Positions 1-8,874 are shown, numbered from the stretch's first letter. The stretch: 64,000 nucleotides of DNA from Methylobacterium sp. J-067 (GCF_022829465.1 NZ_JAKSXZ010000140.1:1-64000); one strand, 5' to 3'. The notes: generated by a model from the letters alone, not told the origin. Numbers and translations: made by a program.

Positions 1-1
1 C

Positions 2-145
2 AACATCACCGGCGTGGCGCAAGCGGCCGAGGAGACCGGGGCCGCCGCCACGCAGGTGCTCGGCGCGGCCTCGGAACTCTCGCGGCAGTCCGAGCACCTG
101 ACGGCCGAAGTCGCCCGCTTCCTGGCGACCGTGCGCGCGGCGTAG
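2..145 (+). CDS. Methyl-accepting chemotaxis protein, C-terminal end only (cut by window edge)
   Basis: An open frame enters from the left edge and gives 47 residues ending SEHLTAEVARFLATVRAA. These are nearly identical to the last residues of the complete chemoreceptor that follows (553-2226), so this is the end of a second, paralogous methyl-accepting chemotaxis protein. Only the last helix of the cytoplasmic signalling hairpin is visible, so nothing can be said about its sensor. The tail has no NWETF-like CheR/CheB docking pentapeptide. The tandem arrangement points to duplication. Confidence 0.9.
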   Translation, partial: NITGVAQAAEETGAAATQVLGAASELSRQSEHLTAEVARFLATVRAA

Positions 146-552
146 TCATCCGGCGGCTCTGTCGAACAGCGGCCCTCCAGAGTCCGTCGTCCGCGAGGCC
201 GTATCGAACGGGTGCGAAGTGTCCTGCTCAATGGGACACTCCGCCACGCGCGCAGCAGCAATGCGCGGCAAGTGGTTCTCACGACGCGATTGCAACTTGC
301 GGTAATTGCTGCCCTTGCATCGCGAGTAGTTTGCGATCGGCGCCCTCCTGCTCCATCGCTTTAAAGTTGTACAATCTTCATTACAGATTATGTATCACAA
401 GTCCGAGATCCCTACCTGCGCCTCTTACTTGTAGTGATCCTTGAGAAAAATCTTAAGTGGTCCAAAGTTAGTTGGCGGGACTTGAACGTGACTGCTCGCC
501 CTTGGCCTGCCCGTGCTGGGCCCTGGGTTCCGGAGCCTCAAAGGTCCACCGC
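146..552. other. Intergenic region between two chemoreceptor genes
   Basis: About 400 bases with no convincing gene. The left half is GC-rich and holds an inverted repeat (218-240, listed separately). The right half, from about 340, is AT-richer and probably carries the promoter of the next chemoreceptor. No clear sigma-28 or sigma-54 promoter was found by eye. An open frame can be read upstream from a TTG at 472, but its first 27 residues look non-coding and the ATG at 553 directly precedes a normal membrane anchor. Confidence 0.5.
218..240. promoter_or_regulatory. Perfect 7-bp inverted repeat AGTGTCC-N9-GGACACT
   Basis: AGTGTCC (218-224) and GGACACT (234-240) are exact reverse complements separated by nine bases. 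The TGTCC/GGACA half-sites resemble the upstream activating sequences bound by Fis-type sigma-54 activators, but no sigma-54 promoter was recognised between this site and the chemoreceptor start 310 bases downstream. It could also be a weak hairpin at the end of the upstream transcript; no T-run follows. The regulatory role is inferred. Confidence 0.35.
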
Positions 553-2226
553 ATGCAAATGACCATCAAACTCCGCCTCATCGCGTTGCTCGCCAGCCTT
601 GGCCTGGTTTTGCTCGCAACGGCCACGCTGGGCAATTTCGCCCTCCATTGGAGTCATCAGAGTCTCAAGACCGTCTTCGATGATCGTGTCGTCTGTCTCC
701 GGCAGTTCAGCGTCATCCGCGATGCCTATGACGACCTGATCGATGCCTCGCGCCTGCTGCGCGGCAAGAAGATCGAGCTGGCCCAGGCCAGGGAGAAGAT
801 CGAGCGCGATCTGACGAAGCTCCACGCGGAGTGGGCGGATTATCTGGCTACCAGCCTTACACCGGAAGAGGCCATCCTCGCCAAGGACCTGCAGGGCAAG
901 ATCGATCGGAACGACGCCGTCGTCGCCGAGATTCTGAAGCGGGTCGCCGCCGGGACCGGCTCGGATTTCGACACCACCCACGCGGATCTGCTTCTGAGCA
1001 TGCAGGCCACCAACGCCACGCTGAACAAACTCAGCGCGTTGCAGGTCCGGGAAGCCGAAGCGGAGTTCAAGCGCTCCGAGGTGACCGCCGGCTGGTCGCG
1101 CCTCGCGCTCCTGGTTGCGCTCGGTCTCGCCGCTCTCAGCATCGCCTACGGCATTTATACGATCATCGCGCAGATCACGCGCCCGCTCGGCAGCCTCGTC
1201 ACCGTGCTGCAGCGGATGGCGCGCGGCGAGATCGACGCCCAAATCCGCGAAGCCGCCCGGGGCGACGAGATCGGCGCCGTCGGCAAGGCGGTGGAGGGCA
1301 TCAAGGCCATGGTCGCCCGCAAGGCGGCGGAGGAGGCCGAGGTCAAGCGCCGCGCGGACGAGGCCGCCGTCGCCGAGCGAAAGCGCACCATGATCGAGCT
1401 TGCCGACAGTTTCGAGCGCGCCGTCGGCGGCATCGTCGGCATGGTGTCGTCCTCGGCCACGGAACTCCAGGCCACCGCCCAGCAGATGACCGCCACCGCC
1501 CAGGAGACCGCCGCGCAATCCACCACCGTCGCGGCGGCTGCGGAGGAAGCTGCCTCGAACGTCAACACCGTCGCCGCTGCTGCCGAAGAACTCGGCACGT
1601 CGGTGCAGGAGATCGGCCGGCAGGTGCAGGGCTCCGCGAGCCTCGCGCATCTCGCGGTGAACGAAGCCGACCAGACCGGCCTCCGCGTGCAGGAACTCAG
1701 CGAAGCGGTCGCCCGCATCGGCGATGTCGTCGGGCTGATCTCGACCATCGCCGGCCAGACCAATCTCCTCGCCCTCAACGCCACCATCGAGGCGGCGCGG
1801 GCCGGAGTCGCGGGCAAGGGCTTCGCGGTGGTCGCCTCCGAGGTGAAGGCGCTCGCCGAGCAGACCGCCAAGGCGACGAACGAAATCTCCGGGCAAATCC
1901 TGCGGATTCAATCCTCCACGAGCCAAGCCGTGACGTCGATGACGGGCATCACCGGGCGGATCCGGGAGATCAGCGGCGTGGCGACCTCAATTGCCGCCGC
2001 CGTCGAGGAGCAGGGTGCGGCCACGCAGGAGATCGTCCGAAACGTCTCGCAAGCCGCGCAGGGCACCGGCGAGGTCACTAGCACCATCGCCAGCGTTGCC
2101 GGAGCGGCCGAGGAGACCGGAGCGGCCGCGAGCCAAGTGCTCGGCTCGGCCTCCGAGCTGTCACGCCAATCCGAACACCTCGCCGCCGAGGTCGGGCGGT
2201 TCCTGACGACCGTGCGTGCGGCGTGA
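553..2226 (+). CDS. Methyl-accepting chemotaxis protein with 4-helix-bundle sensor, HAMP and MCP signal domain
   Basis: A 557-residue transmembrane chemoreceptor that relays ligand state to CheA/CheW. A first membrane helix (about 7-28) is followed by an all-helical periplasmic domain of about 150 residues, the usual size of the four-helix-bundle sensor. Then come a second membrane helix (about 183-205), a HAMP linker with the PLGSL start (211-258), and a long Ala/Glu-rich signalling coiled coil. The hairpin tip contains the family signature GQTNLLALNATIEAARAG. No CheR pentapeptide is present at the C-terminus. The ATG at 553 is chosen because it directly precedes the first membrane helix; ATG 559 is equally possible. 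The C-terminus matches the truncated receptor at 2-145. The ligand cannot be told from sequence. Confidence 0.95.
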   Translation: MQMTIKLRLIALLASLGLVLLATATLGNFALHWSHQSLKTVFDDRVVCLRQFSVIRDAYDDLIDASRLLRGKKIELAQAREKIERDLTKLHAEWADYLATSLTPEEAILAKDLQGKIDRNDAVVAEILKRVAAGTGSDFDTTHADLLLSMQATNATLNKLSALQVREAEAEFKRSEVTAGWSRLALLVALGLAALSIAYGIYTIIAQITRPLGSLVTVLQRMARGEIDAQIREAARGDEIGAVGKAVEGIKAMVARKAAEEAEVKRRADEAAVAERKRTMIELADSFERAVGGIVGMVSSSATELQATAQQMTATAQETAAQSTTVAAAAEEAASNVNTVAAAAEELGTSVQEIGRQVQGSASLAHLAVNEADQTGLRVQELSEAVARIGDVVGLISTIAGQTNLLALNATIEAARAGVAGKGFAVVASEVKALAEQTAKATNEISGQILRIQSSTSQAVTSMTGITGRIREISGVATSIAAAVEEQGAATQEIVRNVSQAAQGTGEVTSTIASVAGAAEETGAAASQVLGSASELSRQSEHLAAEVGRFLTTVRAA

Positions 2227-2232
2227 CCTCGA

Positions 2233-2263
2233 AGATGACCGGCTCCCCCGGGGCCGGTCATCT
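2233..2263 (+). terminator. Strong hairpin after the chemoreceptor gene
   Basis: AGATGACCGGC (2233-2243) pairs perfectly with GCCGGTCATCT (2253-2263) around a 9-base loop, starting seven bases after the stop codon. There is no T-run after it, so it is either a rho-assisted terminator or an mRNA 3'-end stabiliser. Confidence 0.55.
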
Positions 2264-2380
2264 CCAACATTAACTGTTCATTGAATGTCGTTTTTGCCGA
2301 CAGCGCGGCAAACTAGCCCATGTTATGGTCTCTAAACGTCCAAGTAACTTGACACTGGTAAGTCTTACGCTTGGGAAAAG

Positions 2381-5095
2381 GTGGGCGGGCTCCCGGTGCC
2401 GCAGGTCAGGTCGATCATTGCTTCTCACCACCGACCGGTCGCGGTGCTTGTGGCGGCATTCGTCGTCCTGACAATCTTGATCGCTTTGGGCGCGAGCCTG
2501 TTCCTCGCCGACATCCATCGCCAAGCGGTGGACGAGGTCGAGCACAATCTGGTCGGGCTTTCGACCATGCTTGCCGATCAGGCCGACCGCTCGCTCCAAG
2601 CCATGGAGATGGTGCAGGACGCGATCATACAGGATTTCACGGATGCGAAGGTCGCGACGCCCGCGACCTATGCCGCGATGGCTCGCCGGGAGGCCCTGCA
2701 TAACGGCCTCAAGGCCCGCATCGCGGCGCTGCCGCAGGTGAATGCCATCACGATCATCGATCACACCGGCAAGCTTCTCAACTTCAGCCGATACTGGCCG
2801 ATCCCGGATGTCGACATCTCGGACCGGGATTACTTCAAGGCGCTCGCGGCGGACCCCGCGCTGCGGCGCTTCATCGGCCAGCCCGTGCGCAACCGGGGTG
2901 ACGGCGCCTGGACCATCTACATCGCCCGCAAGATCACGGCCCCCGATGGGACGTTTCTCGGGCTCGTCCTCGGCGCGGTCGAACTCGGCTACTTCGAACG
3001 CCTCTACGCGCAAATCTCGCCCAGCGACGACGCCGTCGTCTCGATGTTCCGCAACGACGGCCTGCTGCTCGTCCGCCATCCTCGCCGCGAGGACATCGTC
3101 GGCAAGGTCTTCTCGACCACGGGCGCTGCCCTGATCGCGGCCAAGAATCCGGCCGGCGGCGTTCTGCGCAACGTCAGCCCGATCGACGGCCTCGAACGCC
3201 TCATCGCGACGAAGGCCCTCGCCCGCTATCCGATCATCCTCAGCATCAGCCGCACGACCGATGTGAGCCTCGCTCCCTTCCGCCGACAGGCGTTCGCCGT
3301 CGGGATGGCGGGGATCCTCCTGGTGACGTGTATCGGCAGCCTTCTCCTGCTCCTCCTGCGGCAGGCGCGGGCCGACCGGCGCATGGCGGGTGCCGAGGAA
3401 CGCGTGCGCGGCGAGCGCGAGTTGCGGACGCATTACGAGCGGTTCGGCGTCGCGCTGGACAACATGATCCAGGGCCTCTGCCTCTTCGACGCCGATCAGC
3501 GGCTGGTCGTTATGAACGGCCGCTTCGTCGAGCTCTACGACATCCCCGATCACCTCCGGCAGCCAGGCGTCAGGGCGGAGGACGTCCGCGGCTATCTCCT
3601 GAGCCTTCGGGGGACGACGATGGGCAATTGGGACAGCGTGGCGACTTCGCCCGATGGCGACGCCCAATCTGTCTCGCCGGTCATCGTCCAGACGAACACC
3701 CATCGCGACATCAGCGTCCTGCGCGCCCCCGTCCCCGGCGGAGGCTGGGTGTGCACCCACGAGGACGTCACCGAGCGGCGCCGGAGCGAGGAACGCCTGC
3801 GCTACCTGGCCACCCACGACGTGCTGACGAAACTGCCCAACCGCATCCAGTTCGAGGAGTTGGTCGCGCGGAAATTGTCCAATTGCGCCGCGTCGGGCGG
3901 TGAGTTCGCCCTGCTCTGCCTCGACCTCGACGGCTTCAAGCAGGTCAACGACATGTTCGGCCATCCTGCCGGGGACCATGTGCTCACCGACGTCGCCACA
4001 CGCCTGAGCGATCTCCTCGGCCAGAATTGCATCGCCGCCCGCCTCGGCGGCGATGAGTTCGCCGTGCTGGCAACCGACTTCGACGCGGTCAAGACGCCGG
4101 CCGTGGCGGCGCAAGCGGTGATCGATGCGCTCTGTATCCCTTACGCGGAGGGTGAGCGGCAGATCGACATCGGTTGCAGCATCGGCATCGCCTCCTACCC
4201 CGGCGACGGCGACACCTATGAACGCCTTCTCACGGCGTCCGACATGGCGCTGGTCCACGCCAAGAACGAGGGCAAGGGCGGCTATCGCTTCTACGAGCCG
4301 GCGATGGACGTGGCCGCGCGCGAGCGCCAGCAACTGGCCCTCGATCTCAAGGCGGCCCTCGGGACGAACCAGTTCGAGCTGCATTACCAGCCACAGTTCG
4401 ACGTCGCGACGAACGAGGCCTGCGGGTTCGAAGCGCTCCTGCGCTGGACGCACCCGGTTCTCGGGCCGATTTCGCCCGTGCAATTCATCCCGCTGGCGGA
4501 GGAGACGGGGCTCATCCTGCCGCTCGGCGAATGGGTGCTGCGCGAGGCCTGCCGCAATGCCGCCACCTGGGCGCAGCCCCTCGGCATCGCAGTCAATCTG
4601 TCGATCGCCCAGTTCCGGCAGGCCAATCTGTGCGACCTCGTTCGCGAGGTGCTGGACGAAACCGGGCTCCTGTCCAGCCGCCTCGAACTTGAGGTGACGG
4701 AAAGCCTGTTCCTCGAACGGACGGCGCGGTCGCAGGAGATTTTGCGTGACTTGAAGGCCCTCGGCGTCCGGATCTCGATCGACGATTTCGGGACCGGCTA
4801 TTCCTCGCTGGCCACGCTGCAGGCGTTTCCGTTCGACAAGATCAAGATCGACCGCTCGTTCGTCGGTCAGATCGGCATCACCGATAAGGGGGCCGCGATC
4901 GTCAGGGCCATCATCAGCCTCGGGAACAGCTTGAACGTTCCGGTGATCGCCGAGGGGATCGAGACGGAGAACCAACTCGCGTTCCTGGCACAGCATCAGT
5001 GTGCGGAATTCCAGGGCTACCTGCGCGGCAAGCCGCTGCCGATCTCCGCGTATCACTCGCTGATCACGCCGCGCGAACAACTCCGCGTGGCGTAA
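2381..5095 (+). CDS. Cache-PAS-GGDEF-EAL cyclic-di-GMP enzyme
   Basis: A 904-residue inner-membrane protein that makes and/or degrades cyclic di-GMP. It has a membrane helix at about 20-43, a periplasmic double-Cache sensor with the DISDRDYFKAL signature near 145-154, and a second helix at about 305-327. A PAS-7 type domain (about 352-465) precedes the cyclase domain with an intact GGDEF (556-560) and an EAL domain from about 650. The phosphodiesterase residues are all present: FEALLRW, the Asn of NLSIAQF, LEVTES, DDFGTGYSS and AEGIET. The product-inhibition site (RxxD five residues before GGDEF) is missing, so cyclase feedback may be absent. Both activities look possible; which dominates cannot be read. 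The GTG at 2381 follows a purine-rich stretch and is the likely start. The neighbouring chemoreceptors suggest a motility or attachment switch. Confidence 0.95.
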   Translation: MGGLPVPQVRSIIASHHRPVAVLVAAFVVLTILIALGASLFLADIHRQAVDEVEHNLVGLSTMLADQADRSLQAMEMVQDAIIQDFTDAKVATPATYAAMARREALHNGLKARIAALPQVNAITIIDHTGKLLNFSRYWPIPDVDISDRDYFKALAADPALRRFIGQPVRNRGDGAWTIYIARKITAPDGTFLGLVLGAVELGYFERLYAQISPSDDAVVSMFRNDGLLLVRHPRREDIVGKVFSTTGAALIAAKNPAGGVLRNVSPIDGLERLIATKALARYPIILSISRTTDVSLAPFRRQAFAVGMAGILLVTCIGSLLLLLLRQARADRRMAGAEERVRGERELRTHYERFGVALDNMIQGLCLFDADQRLVVMNGRFVELYDIPDHLRQPGVRAEDVRGYLLSLRGTTMGNWDSVATSPDGDAQSVSPVIVQTNTHRDISVLRAPVPGGGWVCTHEDVTERRRSEERLRYLATHDVLTKLPNRIQFEELVARKLSNCAASGGEFALLCLDLDGFKQVNDMFGHPAGDHVLTDVATRLSDLLGQNCIAARLGGDEFAVLATDFDAVKTPAVAAQAVIDALCIPYAEGERQIDIGCSIGIASYPGDGDTYERLLTASDMALVHAKNEGKGGYRFYEPAMDVAARERQQLALDLKAALGTNQFELHYQPQFDVATNEACGFEALLRWTHPVLGPISPVQFIPLAEETGLILPLGEWVLREACRNAATWAQPLGIAVNLSIAQFRQANLCDLVREVLDETGLLSSRLELEVTESLFLERTARSQEILRDLKALGVRISIDDFGTGYSSLATLQAFPFDKIKIDRSFVGQIGITDKGAAIVRAIISLGNSLNVPVIAEGIETENQLAFLAQHQCAEFQGYLRGKPLPISAYHSLITPREQLRVA

Positions 5096-5179
5096 TCGTC
5101 CTTATACCAGCGAGGAGATCAGGGGTCCGCCCGGCGCGTTCCGGCTTGGTCGCGGCGGGTGAGCGTGGCATTGTGCGGG

Positions 5180-5422
5180 ATGACTGATCTTGCATACACG
5201 GGCTTCCGCTTCACCTGGGACCGCCCCGACGCCAGCGCGCCAAAGGGAATGGCGCAGGTGCAGTGTCTGGTGATCGCCAAAGCGCTCTCGGACGCGCGAC
5301 GCATTCTGGAAGACACGGTCACCGGAAGTTCGCGCGGCCTCCAGCTTGTCAAAAGCGGCCCCGATGTACTCCAGGCCGCCAAGGCCGCCGGTTTGAACGA
5401 GGATGAAGGCGGCGTGCAGTGA
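5180..5422 (+). CDS. Small hypothetical protein
   Basis: An 80-residue soluble protein with no signal peptide or membrane segment. It starts MTDLAYTGFRFTWDRP and ends with an acidic tail. I do not recognise a family. The ATG at 5180 is preferred over an in-frame GTG 21 bases upstream, but neither has a good ribosome binding site. A frame of 121 codons runs on the other strand over nearly the same bases, so strand assignment is only probable; the plus-strand protein has the more natural composition. Confidence 0.5.
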   Translation: MTDLAYTGFRFTWDRPDASAPKGMAQVQCLVIAKALSDARRILEDTVTGSSRGLQLVKSGPDVLQAAKAAGLNEDEGGVQ

Positions 5423-5466
5423 GGGCAAGCGAGATGTGGTTCGCGCGATCTTACAAGTAGGCGTCA

Positions 5467-5685
5467 ATGGCTTGGATTGAGCTGACGGACAGCACGAACC
5501 ACAAGGTTCTCGTCAATACAGACCAGATCGTCCGAATAGACCATCGATTCAACGGCGGCAGCATCCTCCACACCGTGGCGACACGGAACAAAGAAGGCAG
5601 GCTGATCAGCAACTTCGAGGTTCAGGAAGATCAGACGACCATCGAGACGATCATGAGCAAGGCCCATATCGTCGTCTCTCGCTGA
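5467..5685 (+). CDS. Small hypothetical protein, weakly FlbD-like
   Basis: A 72-residue soluble protein beginning MAWIELTDSTNHKVLVNTDQ. The pattern of a short beta-rich start (I-E-L-T ... N-x-D-x-I-x-R-I) followed by a closing helix (TIETIMSKAH) resembles the flagellar FlbD/YlzI family, although the family's flagellar neighbours are absent. I would not name it FlbD. Base composition is lower in GC than neighbouring genes. It stands between the c-di-GMP enzyme and the converging type I secretion operon. Confidence 0.6.
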   Translation: MAWIELTDSTNHKVLVNTDQIVRIDHRFNGGSILHTVATRNKEGRLISNFEVQEDQTTIETIMSKAHIVVSR

Positions 5686-5743
5686 AGCTTGTCGCCGCCG
5701 GATACCGGTGATCGCCTGAACGTCGGCTCGCCCGCCGGGCCCC

Positions 5744-7069
5744 TCACTTCTCGCGGAAGGCGCGCCGGGCCTGATCGACCAGGGGCTTCGTCAGGTACGA
5801 CAGGACCGTCCGGTCGGCGGTGCGGATGAAGGCCTCCACCGGCATGCCGGGGATCAGCTTCGCCCCGTCCAGCCGGCCGAGTTCGTCCTTCGTGACGCCG
5901 AGGCGAACGAGATAGTAGAAGCTCCCTGTCCGCTTGTCCTCGCTCACGTCGGCGGCGACGCGGCTCACGCGCCCGTTCAGTTCCGGCGTGGTGCGCTGGT
6001 CGAAGCTCGGGAAGCGCAGGCCGGCCGCCTGCCCGGTTTGCAATCGGTCGATGTCCTGGGGCGCCACGCGGACCTCCACCACCAAGGAGTCGGCCGTGGG
6101 GACGATGAGCATGATCGGCTCGCCGGGCGTGATCACCCCGCCGCGGGTATGCACGGACAACTCATGCACGTAGCCCGTCTGCGGCGCGCGGATCTCGATG
6201 CGCTGCAACTGGTCGAAGGCGGTGATCTTCTGCTCGGTCAGGGTCGCGGCCTTGGCCCTGTTCTCCGCCAGTTCCTTCGCGACCTCGCTGCGGAGGTTCT
6301 GCTCCAGTTGGATGATCTGCAATTCGGTCTCGGAAATCTTGCCCTTGGTTTGGGCGATGGTCGCGACGAGGACGCCGCGCTCGCCCTTCAGGCGGGACAT
6401 GTCCCGCTCCAGGCTGGTGAGCCGATTGAGCTGGACGAGATTGCGCTTCCAAAGGCCTTCGACGCCCTCGTATTCGCGCCCGATGATCGCCGTCTCCTGC
6501 TCCTTGGCGGCCGCTTGCTCTTCGAGCCCCTTGATCTCCTCGCGCAACTGCCCGATCCGCTGCTCCAACTGCGCCTTCTGGCCGTCCCGCGCATCGCGCC
6601 GGAAGCGGAACAGCTTGCGCTCGCCCTCGACGATCCGGGCGACCTCCGCCCCCGCTTCCGCCAGATCGGCCGGGAAGGCGACCGCGTCTCGGCCGTCGCG
6701 CTCGGCCTCCAGGCGGGCGTTGCGGGCGGCGATCTCCCACAGGCTCTTGCTCACGCTGTCGAAGGTGGCCCGCGCCGTCGTGGCGTCGAGCCGGATCAGG
6801 AGATCGCCCGCCTGCACCCGCGCCCCCTCCTCCACCAGCAGGTCCGCGACCACGCCGCCGGTCGGATGCTGGACCTTCTTGATGTTGCTCTCCACGACGA
6901 GGGAGCCGGAGGCGATGATGGCACCGGAGAGTTCCGTCGCCCCGGTCCAGGCCCCCGCCCCGAGGGCCACCGCGATGATGGCGCCGACCCCGGCGATGTG
7001 GCGCCGGAGCGAGCGACGCGTGCCGCCCGTGGGATCGGCGGCGGCCGTGGGCGTGTCGGGCTTCGTCAT
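5744..7069 (-). CDS. Type I secretion membrane-fusion protein, HlyD/PrtE family
   Basis: A 441-residue periplasmic adaptor that joins an inner-membrane ABC exporter to an outer-membrane TolC-type channel. A short cytoplasmic N-terminus is followed by one membrane helix (IAGVGAIIAVALGAGAWTG, about 25-43), a first half-lipoyl segment (about 60-100), a long alpha-helical coiled coil rich in Glu, Arg and Gln (about 100-290), and a second lipoyl half with the family motif IRAPQTGYVHELSVHTRGG. The ATG at 7069 overlaps the TGA of the ABC exporter gene by four bases (ATGA), so the two are translationally coupled. No TolC homologue is visible in the window. The frame stays open further upstream in the ABC region, but those codons belong to the exporter in another frame. 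Confidence 0.95.
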   Translation of the reverse strand: MTKPDTPTAAADPTGGTRRSLRRHIAGVGAIIAVALGAGAWTGATELSGAIIASGSLVVESNIKKVQHPTGGVVADLLVEEGARVQAGDLLIRLDATTARATFDSVSKSLWEIAARNARLEAERDGRDAVAFPADLAEAGAEVARIVEGERKLFRFRRDARDGQKAQLEQRIGQLREEIKGLEEQAAAKEQETAIIGREYEGVEGLWKRNLVQLNRLTSLERDMSRLKGERGVLVATIAQTKGKISETELQIIQLEQNLRSEVAKELAENRAKAATLTEQKITAFDQLQRIEIRAPQTGYVHELSVHTRGGVITPGEPIMLIVPTADSLVVEVRVAPQDIDRLQTGQAAGLRFPSFDQRTTPELNGRVSRVAADVSEDKRTGSFYYLVRLGVTKDELGRLDGAKLIPGMPVEAFIRTADRTVLSYLTKPLVDQARRAFREK

Positions 7070-8790
7070 GCGACCCTCGTCGGGACCTGCCGCGTCAGCG
7101 CGTTGAGTTTGGCGAGCACGTCGTCGCGCGGCCCGTGCAGTTGCACCCGGCCGTCGGCGAGGACGAGGATCCGGTCCACCGCCGTGAGGGCGCTCGGCCG
7201 GTGCGCGACCACGACGGCGATGCCGCCCCGGGCCCTCACCGCCTGCACGGCGGCCGACAGGGCCCGGTCGCCCTCGACATCGAGGTTGGAATTCGGCTCG
7301 TCGAGCACGACGAGGAACGGGTCGCCGTAGAGCGCCCGCGCCAGGGCGATCCGCTGCCGCTGGCCGCCGGACAGGCCGAGGCCCCCCGGCCCGACGCGCG
7401 CATCGTAGCCGCCCGGCAACCGCAGCACGACGTCGTGGACGCCCGCCGCCCGCGATGCGCGGAGAAGGGCCTCCGGGTCGGGATCCAGGTCGAACCGCGT
7501 GATGTTCTGGGCGATGGTGCCGTCGAACATCTCGATATCCTGCGGCAGGTAGCCCACCGCGCGTCCGAGTGCGTCGGGGTCCCATTGGTCGATGGCGGCG
7601 CCGTCGAAGCGGATCACTCCCCGGCTGGGACGGACGAGGCCGACCAGGGCGCGGGCGAACGTCGATTTGCCGGACCCGCTGGGGCCGATCACCCCCAGCG
7701 CGCTTCCGGGGGCCATGGCGACGTTGACGTCGTGGAGAACCAGCGTGTCCGTGCCCTGCGCGGCGATGGTCAGGGCGGTGATCCGCACGCTTTCCCGCGG
7801 GGCTGGGAGGGGCGTGAGGGCGGCCGGCTCCCGCCGGGGCAGGAAGACGACGAGCCGGGTCCAGGCTTGGCGCGCCGCCGAGAAGGATTTCCAGTTGGCG
7901 ATGGCAAGATCGACCGGCGCCAGGGCGCGGGCCGAGAGGACGGTCGCGGCAAGCATCACCCCCGCCGTCGCCTCTTCCCGCACCACCAGATAGGCGCCGA
8001 GCCCGAGGATGCCCGATTGGAGCACGGTGCGCGTCAGGCGCGCGGCGGCGCCGAAGCCGATGGCGAGGTCGTTGCTGGTGATCGCCGTATCGAGCGTTCG
8101 GTTCGTCCGGGCCTGCCAGAGCGCCGTCATCCGCGCGCGCATGCCGAGCGCCGACAGGAGGGGCGCCGTCCGGTGCGCCATGTCGATGAAGGCACGGCGC
8201 TCCCCCACCACGCGCACGCCCTCGCGGGTCGAGGCGGCGGTGGCCCAGTCGGTCACCAGGGTCAGCAGGCACAGCAGCACCGCACCGGCGGCGATGGCCG
8301 TGCCGAGCCATGGGTGGAACAGGAAGCACACGGCGATGTAGAGCGGCACCCAGGGCAGATCGAAGAACGCCGTGAAGGCGAGGCTCGCGAGGAAGCCGCG
8401 CACCGTGTCGAGGTCGCGCAGGGCCTGGGGGCCGTCGTCGGTGCGGGGCATCTCGGCGCCGCGCGCCAGGAGGGTGCGGAAGATGCGCCCGCCGAGCCGC
8501 TCCTCCACGAGGCGTCCGAACCGGGCGAGGATCCGGGCGCGGAAGATTTCCAGGATGCTCTGGATCAGGAACAGGATCAGCGCGATGCCGGCGAGGCCCA
8601 CCAGCGTCGCGACGCTGCGGCTCGGCAACACGCGGTCGTAGACCTGCAGCATGAAGATCGGCGCTGTCAGCATCAGCACGTTGACGAGGCCGCTGGCGAC
8701 CATGACCGTCACGAGGGAGGCGCGTCCGGCCCAGGCCGCCGCCCAGAATTCCCGCCGTGTCGCGGCACGCACCTCACGCTCGTCGCTCAC
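7066..8790 (-). CDS. Type I secretion ABC exporter (permease-ATPase), PrtD family
   Basis: A 574-residue half-transporter that powers secretion of a protein substrate through a TolC-linked channel. An N-terminal six-helix membrane domain (about 30-320; for example VASGLVNVLMLTAPIFMLQV) precedes a nucleotide-binding domain with Walker A GPSGSGKST, signature LSGGQRQRIALARAL and Walker B PFLVVLDEPNSNLD. There is no N-terminal C39 peptidase domain, which fits exporters of substrates with an uncleaved C-terminal signal. The GTG at 8790 is chosen because GGAG sits eight bases upstream; a longer frame to 8850 lacks such a site. It lies 84 bases after its likely cargo gene and overlaps the HlyD-type adaptor gene by four bases. 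Confidence 0.95.
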   Translation of the reverse strand: MSDEREVRAATRREFWAAAWAGRASLVTVMVASGLVNVLMLTAPIFMLQVYDRVLPSRSVATLVGLAGIALILFLIQSILEIFRARILARFGRLVEERLGGRIFRTLLARGAEMPRTDDGPQALRDLDTVRGFLASLAFTAFFDLPWVPLYIAVCFLFHPWLGTAIAAGAVLLCLLTLVTDWATAASTREGVRVVGERRAFIDMAHRTAPLLSALGMRARMTALWQARTNRTLDTAITSNDLAIGFGAAARLTRTVLQSGILGLGAYLVVREEATAGVMLAATVLSARALAPVDLAIANWKSFSAARQAWTRLVVFLPRREPAALTPLPAPRESVRITALTIAAQGTDTLVLHDVNVAMAPGSALGVIGPSGSGKSTFARALVGLVRPSRGVIRFDGAAIDQWDPDALGRAVGYLPQDIEMFDGTIAQNITRFDLDPDPEALLRASRAAGVHDVVLRLPGGYDARVGPGGLGLSGGQRQRIALARALYGDPFLVVLDEPNSNLDVEGDRALSAAVQAVRARGGIAVVVAHRPSALTAVDRILVLADGRVQLHGPRDDVLAKLNALTRQVPTRVA

Positions 8791-8839
8791 GGACGCAACT
8801 CCAGCTTCTCGATGGTGCGGGGGACAGTGCGGTCGGGTG

Positions 8840-8866
8840 GCCCCCGCCACGGTGTGTGGCGGGGGC
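8840..8866 (-). terminator. Intra-operon hairpin between cargo gene and ABC exporter gene
   Basis: GCCCCCGCCAC (8840-8850) pairs perfectly with GTGGCGGGGGC (8856-8866) around five bases, nine bases after the stop of the repeat protein and about 50 bases before the exporter's start. It has no T-run on the minus strand. Such hairpins commonly act as attenuators or 3' stabilisers that make the substrate message more abundant than that of the exporter. Confidence 0.6.
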
Positions 8867-8874
8867 TCCGGGGC

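Noticed and set aside
2270..5080. A 936-codon open frame on the minus strand opposite the c-di-GMP enzyme
   Set aside because: High GC leaves the antisense frame free of stops. The residues are rich in Arg, Asp, His and Gly with no domain, while the plus strand encodes a perfect Cache-PAS-GGDEF-EAL protein.
5102..5467. A 121-codon minus-strand frame opposite the small gene at 5180-5422
   Set aside because: Composition is less natural than the plus-strand reading and no ribosome binding site is seen. The call is not certain, and the plus-strand gene keeps only moderate confidence.
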